The position numbers were made by a program, and so were the translations under genes. A DNA stretch of 12,302 bases from an uncultured Varibaculum sp. (GTDB lineage: Bacteria > Actinomycetota > Actinomycetes > Actinomycetales > Actinomycetaceae): NCBI GenBank assembly GCA_947253735.1, contig CAMYAU010000039.1:1-12302 (forward strand). The letters are read 5' to 3'. Below, piece after piece: positions 1 to 8,064 of this stretch; within the stretch, counting starts at the first letter, position 1, and the number at the start of each line of letters is the position of its first letter. Under the pieces are notes generated by a model that ran no database searches, was not told where the DNA came from, and was given only the letters and a program-made list of their open reading frames with translations.

Positions 1-1
1 T

Positions 2-1273
2 ATTAAGGTGCGGGGGGCAAAGAACTTTGTCCCCAAGGCGATGGTGGCGGCGCTGTTAGGCACTACCCCTTCTATTTTGAAAAATGTGCCCTTGATCCGG
101 GACGTAGATATCGTGTGCGGCTTGCTGGAACTGCACGGAGTGAAAACCGACTACGATTCCGCTAGTGGACAGCTACTTATCGATCCCTCTAATGTAGAGG
201 CTGCCCAGGTAGCCAGTATCGACACTTTAGCGGGATCATCACGGATTCCGATTCTATTTTGCGGTCCGCTACTGCACCGCCTTGGCGAAGCCATCATCCC
301 GGACCTGGGGGGATGCGTAATTGGTGATCGTCCGATCGATTTCCACCTGTCTATTTTGCGTTCGTTCGGTGCTCAGGTCGACAAACTGGAATCTGGAATC
401 CATATCGCTGCCCCGGAGGGGCTAAAGGGAGCCGTTATCGAACTGCCCTATCCTTCCGTAGGTGCCACTGAACAGACCCTGCTGGCAGGAGTGCAAGCCG
501 AGGGTATCACGGAGCTGCGGGGAGCCGCCATTGAACCGGAAATCATGGATCTGATCAATGTGCTGCAAAAGATGGGGGCGATCATCAGTGTAGACACTGA
601 TCGCACTATCCAGATTGAAGGGGTGGAGCAGCTGGAAGGTTTTACCCACACCGCCCTATCTGATCGTATTGAAGCCGCCTCTTGGGCATCTGCGGCTCTT
701 GCCACTCATGGAGATATTTTTGTGGAGGGCGCTTCCCAACCAGAAATGATCACTTTCCTAAATATGTTCCGTAAAGTGGGGGGTGCTTTCTCGGTGGAAC
801 CGGACGGCATTCGCTTCTACCATCCCGGTGGGGAACTAAAACCGATCGTGTTAGAAACCAATGTGCATCCCGGGTTTATGACCGATTGGCAGCAGCCGAT
901 GGTGGTCGCCCTCACCCAGGCGCACGGCTTGTCGATTGTGCATGAAACCGTCTATGAACAGCGATTTGGATTCACACGTGCCCTAAATCAAATGGGAGCC
1001 CAAATCCAGTTGTACCGGGAATGCCTAACCGGCTTAGCCTGCCGTTTCGGACAAAGAAACTATTATCATTCCGCCGCAATTTCCGGGCCCACTCCGCTAC
1101 ATGGAGCCGATATAACTATCCCTGACCTGCGGGGAGGGTTCTCCCATTTGATTGCGGCATTGGCTGCTGAAGGAAAATCCACTGTGCGGGGGATCGACAT
1201 GATTAGCCGCGGGTACGAACATTTCCTTACTAAGCTGGGATCCTTGGGTGCGCAAGTAAAGCTGGAAAAATAA
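2..1273 (+). CDS. murA: UDP-N-acetylglucosamine 1-carboxyvinyltransferase MurA (5' partial)
   Basis: MurA transfers enolpyruvate from phosphoenolpyruvate to UDP-GlcNAc, the first committed step of peptidoglycan synthesis, in the cytoplasm. The frame is open to the window edge. A GTG at 8 could start it, but that codon falls inside the conserved stretch before RGAKN, and the family has about 17-20 more residues there, so the real start lies upstream. Counting from the GTG, visible landmarks are K5-N6 of the substrate loop, the active-site stretch GGCVIGDRPID with catalytic Cys103 and R108, D293 in HPGFMTDWQQP, and R375 in PDLRGGFSH, ending in the C-terminal SRGYEHF segment. The active-site residue is Cys, the fosfomycin-sensitive form, not the Asp found in Mycobacterium tuberculosis MurA. 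It overlaps the ribosome-binding region of the next gene, so it is probably cotranscribed with plsC, gpsA and ddl. Identity is certain to family level. Confidence 0.96.
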   Translation: MKVRGAKNFVPKAMVAALLGTTPSILKNVPLIRDVDIVCGLLELHGVKTDYDSASGQLLIDPSNVEAAQVASIDTLAGSSRIPILFCGPLLHRLGEAIIPDLGGCVIGDRPIDFHLSILRSFGAQVDKLESGIHIAAPEGLKGAVIELPYPSVGATEQTLLAGVQAEGITELRGAAIEPEIMDLINVLQKMGAIISVDTDRTIQIEGVEQLEGFTHTALSDRIEAASWASAALATHGDIFVEGASQPEMITFLNMFRKVGGAFSVEPDGIRFYHPGGELKPIVLETNVHPGFMTDWQQPMVVALTQAHGLSIVHETVYEQRFGFTRALNQMGAQIQLYRECLTGLACRFGQRNYYHSAAISGPTPLHGADITIPDLRGGFSHLIAALAAEGKSTVRGIDMISRGYEHFLTKLGSLGAQVKLEK

Positions 1274-1282
1274 GGGGTAATT

Positions 1283-2137
1283 ATGGCCGGAAAGTTTTCT
1301 CGCTTCTATAAGTTTTGTGTGCGTGTGGCGCGCATCCCGGTAGGGGCGGTTACTCGCCGACATTGGGAAGGGCAAGAAAACCTGCCGAAAGAAGGCGGGT
1401 TTGTAGCAGTAGTCAACCATATTTCCGAGTTCGACTCCATGACCATGATGCACTTCATGACCAGCGCCGGGTATCCAGTGCGGATTCTTTGTAAAGAAGA
1501 ACTCTTCAGAGTTCCGATTTTAGGAGCAATCATGCGTTCCTGCGGGCAAATCCCGGTTTACCGAGAATCCACCCACTCTCGGGACGCGCTTGCTGCTGCG
1601 ATTAAGGGCTTGCAAGCCGGTGAATGCATAACCGTTTACGGGGAAGGAACCCTAACTCGCGACCCAGATTTTTGGCCGATGCGGATGAAAACCGGGGCGG
1701 CACGGATGGCGCTGCGTGCCCGGGTACCACTGGTCCCAGTGGTACAGTGGGGAGCGCAAGATGTACTTGATCGTTATGTGCGGCGCCCTAATCTTCTAGG
1801 GAAAAAGGATGTATGGGTGCAGGCGCTGCCTCCAGTAGACCTATCTGACCTTTATGATCGGGCAGATGACCCTGAAATCTGGTATCAGGCTACTCAAAGA
1901 ATAGAAGAGGCAATCTGCCGCGGGGTAGAAGAAATCCGGGGCGAGAAAATGCCGCACCGTCCTCTAGATCGCAAATCTGTTAGCATCCCCTCCAAAAAAC
2001 AGTTAGGGGCAGCGGCGAAAGCCTGGCGAGTAGATCATCCCCGCAAATTAGCGACTGCGCGTAGCTTGGGAGAACTCGATCCCTATTTGAAAGCTGCTTC
2101 CATCGCCACTGATCCCCATTTAGAGCAGGAGGGGTAG
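1283..2137 (+). CDS. plsC: 1-acyl-sn-glycerol-3-phosphate acyltransferase family protein (PlsC-like)
   Basis: Predicted membrane-associated acyltransferase that adds the second acyl chain to lysophosphatidic acid to give phosphatidic acid. The LPLAT motifs are in order: the HX4D box as NHISEFD (H46, D51), the substrate motif EGTLTRD (E121-G122), and the VPLVPVVQWG segment near residue 148. At 284 residues it is somewhat longer than a minimal PlsC because of a polar, basic C-terminal extension after about residue 225. No strong N-terminal membrane helix is seen. The ATG follows an AAGGGG sequence that includes the murA stop codon, with 9 bases between the two genes. Its place before gpsA, which makes the glycerol-3-phosphate backbone, supports a phospholipid role. 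The family also contains acyltransferases with other acceptors, so the exact substrate is inferred. Confidence 0.88.
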   Translation: MAGKFSRFYKFCVRVARIPVGAVTRRHWEGQENLPKEGGFVAVVNHISEFDSMTMMHFMTSAGYPVRILCKEELFRVPILGAIMRSCGQIPVYRESTHSRDALAAAIKGLQAGECITVYGEGTLTRDPDFWPMRMKTGAARMALRARVPLVPVVQWGAQDVLDRYVRRPNLLGKKDVWVQALPPVDLSDLYDRADDPEIWYQATQRIEEAICRGVEEIRGEKMPHRPLDRKSVSIPSKKQLGAAAKAWRVDHPRKLATARSLGELDPYLKAASIATDPHLEQEG

Positions 2138-2143
2138 ACAATC

Positions 2144-3169
2144 ATGGCGACCTCCTCGGCGCACAAAGTCGCGGTTCTGGGCGCCGGAGCTTGGGGAACC
2201 GTATTCGCGCAGATTCTGGCTGATGCCGGTAATGAAGTGCGAATCTGGGCGCGACGTGCAGAACTTGCCGAACAGATAAACGCAGGTGAAAATCCGCGAT
2301 ATGTTCCAGGGATAAAACTTCACGGAATCAGCGCCGCTAGTGACCTGGAATGGGTGTGTGAGGGGGCTGGGCTGGTAGTGGTTTCTATCCCCTCCAATGG
2401 AGTACGGACCTTGCTGGAACAGGTCCGCGACTTCCTCCCCCTAAATGCTACCGTGATTTCGCTGGTAAAAGGGCTAGAAGCAGGCACTTTGCAAACCATG
2501 ACCGAGGTAATCGCAGAGGCTGGAAAGATTCACCCTTCTCGCATAGTGGCAGTATCCGGGCCTAACCTTTCTGGCGAGATCGCCCGCCACGAACCCACGG
2601 GCGCCGCTGTAGCCGGAGAAGATTCCTGGCGAGCCGGATTGGTAGCTTCACGTATCCACACCCATTATTTCCGTCCCTATGTGGCAGAAGATGTAGTGGG
2701 AGTAGAAATTGGCGGAGTCGTGAAAAACATTATCGCCATGGCGGTAGGGGCAGCTGAAGGGCTAGGGCTGGGGGTGAACTCCCGTTCCTTCCTGATCACT
2801 CGCGGGCTAGCAGAAATGGTGCGGCTCGGGGTAGCGATGGGTGCTAAGTCAGATACTTTCCTGGGGCTGGCTGGGCTCGGAGATCTGGTGGCAACCTGTT
2901 CCTCGTCCTCTTCGCGAAACTTTGCTTTTGGATATCGGCTCGGAAAAGGGATGAGTATTTCCGAAGCACTGGAGGCCTCGGCGGGTACAGTTGAAGGGGC
3001 GCGATCTTGCCCGGTAGTGCGCGAATTAGCCCATCGTAAAGGGGTATCCATGCCGATTAACTCGGCTGCCTATCGGGTGATTAGTGGGAAACAAAGTCTA
3101 GAAGAAGCGTTAGTGTCTTTAACTAGCGGTCCGCGGGTAACCGATGGTCCGAGTGCACGAATGGTATAG
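2144..3169 (+). CDS. gpsA: NAD(P)-dependent glycerol-3-phosphate dehydrogenase
   Basis: Cytoplasmic enzyme that reduces dihydroxyacetone phosphate to sn-glycerol 3-phosphate, the backbone for phospholipids. The N-terminal Rossmann motif GAGAWG is at residues 13-18. SLVKGLE carries K109, SGPNLSGEIA follows near 138, and the catalytic-domain motif VVKNIIAMA carries K194. N212 and R220 sit in the GLGLGVNSRSFLITRG region and D247 in LAGLGDLVATC. The length of 341 residues is normal. The start is firm: AGGAGGGG at 2127-2134 lies across the end of plsC, 9 bases before the ATG, and only 6 bases separate the two genes. A serine run (CSSSSSR, near 252-258) occupies the substrate-loop position, where C-S-S-x-S-R-N is common in the family. 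Confidence 0.96.
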   Translation: MATSSAHKVAVLGAGAWGTVFAQILADAGNEVRIWARRAELAEQINAGENPRYVPGIKLHGISAASDLEWVCEGAGLVVVSIPSNGVRTLLEQVRDFLPLNATVISLVKGLEAGTLQTMTEVIAEAGKIHPSRIVAVSGPNLSGEIARHEPTGAAVAGEDSWRAGLVASRIHTHYFRPYVAEDVVGVEIGGVVKNIIAMAVGAAEGLGLGVNSRSFLITRGLAEMVRLGVAMGAKSDTFLGLAGLGDLVATCSSSSSRNFAFGYRLGKGMSISEALEASAGTVEGARSCPVVRELAHRKGVSMPINSAAYRVISGKQSLEEALVSLTSGPRVTDGPSARMV

Positions 3170-3184
3170 AGAGGATCAACCGTG

Positions 3185-4309
3185 ATGCAAAATAATCAGA
3201 CCAAACCTCGGGTATTAGTACTGTTCGGGGGTGAATCGGGGGAACATGGGATTTCCTGTGCCACCGCTGCTGGGGTTGTTGAGGCCATCGATCATGACCG
3301 TTTCGAGGTGGTTACTGTAGGGATTACCTCGCAGGGCCAGTGGGTGCCGGTAGATTTTAGCTCTGACCAGTTCCAGTTATCTGAAACCGGGGTCGCGGAA
3401 GTTCCTGTTGCCAATCGACAGTTATTCATATCCCCAGGAAATGGACATGTGGTTAGCTTGCCCACCCAGCTGGGACCGGAGTTTTCTTTGAGTGATCTGG
3501 GAAGTTTCGATGTGGTATTTCCGCTATTGCATGGACCCTTTGGCGAGGACGGTACGGTGCAGGGGCTGCTAGAAATGATGCATCTTCCCTATGTGGGGTG
3601 CGGGGTACTGGCATCGGCCGCCGCCATGGATAAACCCACCACCAAAATACTTTTACAAGAGGCGAAGCTGCCTGCGGGCAAATGGGAAACCGTGACCGCG
3701 GGACAGTGGAAGCGTGACCGCTCCGGGGTGCTGGAACGTCTGGAACATCTAGGGTTGCCAGTATTTGTAAAACCAGCAAGGGCAGGGTCCTCCCTGGGGA
3801 TCACCAAGGTTAGCGTCGCTACTGACCTGGAAGCAGCGATAAGCAAGGCGCAGACAGTGGATCCGCGGGTGATAGTGGAACAAGAACTAACTGGTTTCGA
3901 GGTAGAGTGCGCGGTGCTGCAGGCAGCAGATGGACGTCCTCGTACCACCGAGCCGGGACGAATTGCAATGCGCGATGACGTAGTATTTTATGACTACAAA
4001 ACCAAGTATTTCGGGGAAGATACCGTAAGTTTAGAGATCCCGGCGCGGATACCAGCTCATCTGGCTAACCAGGTGCGTGAGATTGCAGGGAAGGCTTTTG
4101 AAGCCCTGGGATGCGAGGGTCTGGCGCGGGTAGATTTCTTTGTGGATCCCCAGAAAGATTCAGTGGTAATCAATGAAGTTAACACGATGCCTGGTTTTAC
4201 TCCGTTTTCTATGTATCCCAAGCTGTGGGAACATATGGGCATAGGGTATTCCCAGTTAATGGAGGAACTGATTTCCTTGGCGCTAGCGCGTCCGGTGGGA
4301 TTGAGATAG
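3185..4309 (+). CDS. ddl: D-alanine--D-alanine ligase
   Basis: ATP-dependent ligase making the D-Ala-D-Ala dipeptide that ends the peptidoglycan stem peptide. From the ATG at 3185, an N-terminal LFGGESGEHGIS motif near residue 14 is followed by LLHGPFGEDG near 115 and the ATP-grasp core with FVKPARAGSSLG near 194. The omega-loop YDYKTKYF keeps the Lys-Tyr pair typical of D-Ala-D-Ala ligases rather than the D-lactate-specific form. The metal-binding NEVNTMPGFTPFSMYP is near 330. The length of 374 residues is normal. A GTG at 3182 is directly before the ATG. GAGGA at 3171-3175 is 6 bases from the GTG and 9 from the ATG, and the 9-base spacing seen for gpsA favours the ATG. The gene follows gpsA by 15 bases and is the last of the murA operon. 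Confidence 0.96.
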   Translation: MQNNQTKPRVLVLFGGESGEHGISCATAAGVVEAIDHDRFEVVTVGITSQGQWVPVDFSSDQFQLSETGVAEVPVANRQLFISPGNGHVVSLPTQLGPEFSLSDLGSFDVVFPLLHGPFGEDGTVQGLLEMMHLPYVGCGVLASAAAMDKPTTKILLQEAKLPAGKWETVTAGQWKRDRSGVLERLEHLGLPVFVKPARAGSSLGITKVSVATDLEAAISKAQTVDPRVIVEQELTGFEVECAVLQAADGRPRTTEPGRIAMRDDVVFYDYKTKYFGEDTVSLEIPARIPAHLANQVREIAGKAFEALGCEGLARVDFFVDPQKDSVVINEVNTMPGFTPFSMYPKLWEHMGIGYSQLMEELISLALARPVGLR

Positions 4310-4315
4310 GCAATT

Positions 4316-4345
4316 TTGAAAGATATTGCTGATTTCAAGGCTAAT
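4316..4345 (+). promoter_or_regulatory. Candidate promoter for the ATP-grasp gene
   Basis: TTGAAA at 4316-4321 matches the -35 consensus in 5 of 6 positions. GCTAAT at 4340-4345 matches the -10 consensus in 4 of 6, with an 18-base spacer. Transcription from here would start near 4352, which would exclude in-frame starts upstream of 4352. Inference from sequence only. Confidence 0.35.
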
Positions 4346-4373
4346 GAGGAGCAGAACAATTAGGGTGGAAGAC

Positions 4374-5288
4374 ATGGCGAAGAAACGCGTGACCTTAGTA
4401 ACTTGTGCGCAGTATCCGAATCTAGCAGAAGACGAATCAGGGTTGGTTGATGAACTGAACTCGCGGGGAGTTGATGCTCGGATAGCGATTTGGAATGATC
4501 CCCACGTGGATTGGGAAGAAGCGGGAGTGTGTGTAATCCGTGCCGTGCGCGATTACGCTAGTCACCGGCAAGAATTTGTGGAGTGGGCGCACCGGGTTCC
4601 CCGGCTGCTGAATCCGGCGGATGTGACCGAGTGGGCCACCGATAAGCACTATTTGCTAAATCTGCAAGAACAGGGAGTGCCGGTAATTCCAACTACTTGG
4701 TTAGAACCAGAACAAAATTTAAATAAGCACCAGGTGCATACCCGGTTCCCGGCATATGGTGAGTTCGTGGTGAAACCGGCGGTTTCCTCCGGGGGGCGCG
4801 AAATGGGACGCTATGACGCCAATAATGGTATGGCCCGGATGGCGGCCGTAACCCATGCCTACCGTCTCTTGCAAGAGGGGCGCTCGGTTATGGTGCAGCG
4901 TTACTTATCGGAAGTTGATGAGCACGGTGAATATTCCTTGGTTTATATGAACGGAGTTTTGTCGCACTCAGTTGAAAAAGCCGCTATGCTCACCAATCCC
5001 AACACTACAGAGGTGCAGGCGCAAGAAGAAGTAACCGGGAATAGGCAACCAAACTCTGAAGAGTGGATTTTTGGAGAAAAGGTACGTTCAGCGATTCATC
5101 GTATGATTAAACAGCGTCTGGGGCATGATCAGCATCTATTGTTCTTACGCATTGATATCGTTCCCGATGGTAAAGGATCCTACTATCTAATGGAAGTTTC
5201 TCCCGTTGATGGTTCGCTTTATCTGCGTACCCGTGAGGATGGTATCGGTACCTTCGCCGACGCGATCTGTAACCGCGTTTTTTGGTAA
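4374..5288 (+). CDS. ATP-grasp domain protein, substrate unknown
   Basis: A 304-residue carboxylate-amine-ligase-like protein of the RimK/glutathione-synthetase type of ATP-grasp enzymes; relatives are common and mostly uncharacterised in actinobacteria, and DcsG of cycloserine biosynthesis belongs to the same broad group. The pre-ATP-grasp part includes NDPHVDWEEAGVCVIRAVRDY (near 41-61) and WATDKHYL with K91. The ATP-grasp core has FVVKPAVSSGGRE with K134, VMVQRYLSEVDEHGEYSLV with E186, and LFLRIDIVPD with R259 and D261. The last metal-site strand reads LMEVSPVDGSLYL (E274), where I would expect a form like ELELTEPSLF, so this site may have diverged. The ATG at 4374 is chosen because AGGGTGG at 4362-4368 sits 5 bases before it and MAKKRVTLVT begins the fold. 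In-frame ATG 4344 and GTG 4365 are less likely. It follows ddl by 64 bases. Substrate is unknown. Confidence 0.8.
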   Translation: MAKKRVTLVTCAQYPNLAEDESGLVDELNSRGVDARIAIWNDPHVDWEEAGVCVIRAVRDYASHRQEFVEWAHRVPRLLNPADVTEWATDKHYLLNLQEQGVPVIPTTWLEPEQNLNKHQVHTRFPAYGEFVVKPAVSSGGREMGRYDANNGMARMAAVTHAYRLLQEGRSVMVQRYLSEVDEHGEYSLVYMNGVLSHSVEKAAMLTNPNTTEVQAQEEVTGNRQPNSEEWIFGEKVRSAIHRMIKQRLGHDQHLLFLRIDIVPDGKGSYYLMEVSPVDGSLYLRTREDGIGTFADAICNRVFW

Positions 5289-5354
5289 GATCAGCTTTCT
5301 ACCTGTGGTGATAGCGGGTGTGAGCGGATACATAGCCGCGAAGGGTCTCAATAA

Positions 5355-5384
5355 TTTCACCTGAAGCCCGCGGTTAGATAAAGT
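5355..5384 (+). promoter_or_regulatory. Candidate promoter of tRNA-His
   Basis: TTCACC at 5355-5360 and TAAAGT at 5379-5384 each match the -35 and -10 consensus in 4 of 6 positions, with an 18-base spacer. Transcription would start about 19 bases before the tRNA. The -10 lies inside TTAGATAAAGT (5374-5384), which recurs with one change upstream of tRNA-Ala at the same spacing. Confidence 0.4.
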
Positions 5385-5409
5385 GGGTAGTCGTCGCTAT
5401 GCGATAGAT

Positions 5410-5486
5410 GGTGGCTGTAGTTCAGTTGGTAGAACGCCTGGTTGTGGTCCAGGAGGTCGCGGGTTCGAGCCCCGTCAGCCACCCCA
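5410..5486 (+). tRNA. tRNA-His (anticodon GTG), CCA encoded
   Basis: A full cloverleaf is present. Acceptor arm GTGGCTG (5411-5417) pairs perfectly with CAGCCAC (5476-5482), the D arm contains AGTTGGTAG, and the anticodon stem CCTGG (5437-5441) pairs with CCAGG around the loop TTGTGGT, giving anticodon GTG at 5444-5446. The T arm contains GGGTTCGAGCCCC. The extra 5' G at 5410 opposite discriminator C at 5483 is the histidine-tRNA identity element. CCA is encoded at 5484-5486. Confidence 0.96.
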
Positions 5487-5488
5487 TA

Positions 5489-5512
5489 CGGCAACTGTTT
5501 TGCAGTTTGCCG
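5489..5512 (+). terminator. Stem-loop just after tRNA-His, possible terminator
   Basis: CGGCAACTG (5489-5497) pairs with CAGTTTGCCG (5503-5512), with one bulged base and a TTTTG loop, starting two bases after the encoded CCA. There is no T-run after it, so it may be a weak terminator or a 3'-processing structure rather than a classical intrinsic terminator. The apex CTGTTTTGCAG recurs in the hairpin after obg. Confidence 0.45.
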
Positions 5513-5592
5513 CATAGGTGGTTCAAATGATTCTTGGGCTTGCGGTGGCAGATAACACACTGTCTGGACAGGGATTTTGTTTGAAAAACGCC

Positions 5593-5663
5593 GCCGGTAT
5601 CGACTAGCCTAGTTAGTCGGTGCTGGTTGTTTGGAAGACCGGCTGGGTTCGGTTTTCCGGACA
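5593..5663 (+). promoter_or_regulatory. Tandem hairpin leader upstream of rplU
   Basis: Two adjacent stem-loops can be drawn with no internal mismatch when G.U pairs are allowed. Hairpin 1 pairs 5593-5608 with 5612-5627 (16 bp, or 14 bp with a 7-base loop), with core CGACTA/TAGTCG. Hairpin 2 pairs 5628-5642 with 5649-5663 (15 bp), with core GGAAGACCG/CGGTTTTCC. About nine of the 31 pairs are G.U and would be A.C mismatches on the other strand, so the structure belongs to + strand RNA. It lies 7 bases before the first possible rplU start and 37 before the GTG chosen here. It is a candidate autoregulatory leader for the L21-L27 transcript. No match to a named RNA family is claimed. Confidence 0.5.
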
Positions 5664-5700
5664 AAAGAAAATGTACGTGACTAAGGAAATGAGCAGCAAA

Positions 5701-6009
5701 GTGGTCTACGCGATCGTCAAGGCGGGCGGACGTCAAGAAAAGGTCTCCGTCGGGGATGTAGTCGTCGTCGACAAGCTGGCAGCAGAGGTTGGCGATACTG
5801 TTGACTTCAAGCCAGTGATGGTAGTTGACGGTGACCAGGTCACCTCCGACGCCGCTGAGCTAGAGAAAATCAAGGTAACGGCAGAGGTCCTAGAACAAAC
5901 TAAAGGACCGAAGATTCGGATCCTGAAGTTCAAGAACAAGACCGGATATACTCGCCGCATGGGCCATCGCGCTAAGCTGACCCAGGTGAAGATCACTAAG
6001 ATCGCCTAA
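5701..6009 (+). CDS. rplU: 50S ribosomal protein L21
   Basis: Structural protein of the large ribosomal subunit that binds 23S rRNA. The start [18 protein letters not shown], the central VDKL...[15 protein letters not shown] and the C-terminal [31 protein letters not shown] are typical L21. The GTG at 5701 gives 102 residues, the usual length and the usual N-terminus. Upstream in-frame starts exist at ATG 5671 (112 residues), GTG 5677 and ATG 5689 (106 residues). AAGGAA at 5683-5688 abuts ATG 5689, which is too close for that start, and is 12 bases from the GTG, which is a long spacing. The start is therefore not settled; homology favours 5701. It sits 24 bases before rpmA, the near-universal partner. 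Confidence 0.93.
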   Translation: MVYAIVKAGGRQEKVSVGDVVVVDKLAAEVGDTVDFKPVMVVDGDQVTSDAAELEKIKVTAEVLEQTKGPKIRILKFKNKTGYTRRMGHRAKLTQVKITKIA

Positions 6010-6033
6010 CCTCAGGCAAGAAAGGAAAAGAAA

Positions 6034-6285
6034 ATGGCACATAAGAAAGGGCTAGGTTCCTCTTCTAACGGCCGTGACTCTAACCCGCAGTACCTGGGGA
6101 TCAAGCGTTACGGTGGAGAAAACGTGAACGCCGGAGAAATCCTAGTTCGTCAGCGGGGCAGCAAATATCACCCGGGAACTAACGTGGGAATGGGTAAAGA
6201 TGACACCCTCTTTGCTCTGGCCGCTGGTTCTGTCGAATTTGGCCGTCGTCGCGGTCGTAAAGTCGTGAACGTGGTTTCGGCTTAA
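6034..6285 (+). CDS. rpmA: 50S ribosomal protein L27
   Basis: Large-subunit protein whose flexible N-terminus reaches toward the peptidyl transferase centre. The sequence starts [22 protein letters not shown] and continues with [22 protein letters not shown] and [14 protein letters not shown], the full L27 pattern, at the usual length of 83 residues. There is no N-terminal propeptide of the kind processed in Staphylococcus. AAAGGA at 6021-6026 lies 7 bases before the ATG, a good ribosome-binding site. It is in one transcript with rplU and is followed by a perfect hairpin at 6307-6335. Confidence 0.97.
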   Translation: MAHKKGLGSSSNGRDSNPQYLGIKRYGGENVNAGEILVRQRGSKYHPGTNVGMGKDDTLFALAAGSVEFGRRRGRKVVNVVSA

Positions 6286-6306
6286 AACCAGATCAAAGTT
6301 TTAAAG

Positions 6307-6335
6307 GTAGCGGGGTCGTTAAACGACCCCGCTAC
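6307..6335 (+). terminator. Perfect 13-bp hairpin after rpmA, probable terminator
   Basis: GTAGCGGGGTCGT (6307-6319) and ACGACCCCGCTAC (6323-6335) are exact reverse complements around a 3-base TAA loop, with 9 G-C pairs. The bases after it, ACTTATATAG, are only mildly T-rich, so termination may be incomplete or assisted. It separates the ribosomal protein pair from obg. Confidence 0.7.
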
Positions 6336-6346
6336 ACTTATATAGT
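6319..6346 (+). promoter_or_regulatory. Candidate promoter of obg
   Basis: TATAGT at 6341-6346 matches the -10 consensus in 5 of 6 positions. The only -35-like sequence is TTAAAC at 6319-6324, 16 bases upstream, and it overlaps the loop and 3' arm of the terminator hairpin. Transcription would begin near 6353, giving an untranslated leader of about 46 bases. Confidence 0.35.
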
Positions 6347-6389
6347 GACCGCTATGTGGTGGCTAAAGGCGTTTCAGCCGGGGCCCTAA

Positions 6390-7919
<1,530 letters not shown>

Positions 7920-7937
7920 GAGGCTTGATTGCTAAAG

Positions 7938-7963
7938 TTGGCTGTTTTGCAGACAATATTTTT
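7938..7963 (+). terminator. Intrinsic terminator after obg
   Basis: TTGGCTG (7938-7944) pairs with CAGACAA (7950-7956) with one internal mismatch around a TTTTG loop, followed by TATTTTT. The stem is short but the T-run is in the right place. The apex CTGTTTTGCAG (7942-7952) is identical to that of the stem-loop after tRNA-His. Confidence 0.55.
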
Positions 7964-8010
7964 ACTTAAGTCACGAAGAGCAGCAAAGGATATTAGCGCT
8001 CGCTCACCTT

Positions 8011-8019
8011 TGGTAGGAT
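8011..8019 (+). promoter_or_regulatory. Candidate extended -10 element for the nadD operon
   Basis: TGGTAGGAT reads as an extended -10 (TGN followed by TAGGAT, 4 of 6 matches). No convincing -35 is seen 16-18 bases upstream. It lies about 45 bases before nadD and just after the obg terminator, where a promoter is expected. Confidence 0.3.
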
Positions 8020-8064
8020 TAGAGCTACCGGTCTAGCACAAAAGCTGGCAAGAAGGGGTTGTTA

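Noticed and set aside
2677..3051. Minus-strand open frame of 124 codons inside gpsA
   Set aside because: Fully antisense to a clear conserved gene; Ser/Pro/Thr-rich composition typical of a shadow frame, no family resemblance.
3589..3948. Minus-strand open frame of 119 codons inside ddl
   Set aside because: Fully antisense to conserved ddl codons, with biased shadow composition.
3185..4309. A vancomycin-resistance type D-Ala-D-Lac ligase
   Set aside because: The omega-loop keeps the Lys-Tyr pair of normal D-Ala-D-Ala ligases, and no vanH or vanX neighbours exist.
5336..5373. CCGCG...CGCGG inverted repeat upstream of tRNA-His as a terminator of the ATP-grasp gene
   Set aside because: Only 5 bp with a 28-base loop, no T-run, and it overlaps the tRNA-His promoter candidate; too weak to call.
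5357..5560. Minus-strand open frame of 67 codons across tRNA-His
   Set aside because: It is the antisense of the tRNA gene (the GARTRDLLDHNQAF-type peptide is a well-known artefact of reading tRNA genes backwards). It has no supporting ribosome-binding site and is explained by the tRNA.
5565..5570. TGGACA as a -35 box for rplU
   Set aside because: It matches the -35 consensus in 5 of 6 positions, but no acceptable -10 hexamer lies 15-19 bases downstream.
5422..5736. Minus-strand open frame of 104 codons across tRNA-His and the rplU start
   Set aside because: The WLTGLEPATSWTTTRRSTN stretch is again an antisense tRNA artefact, and the rest is antisense to the rplU leader and start.
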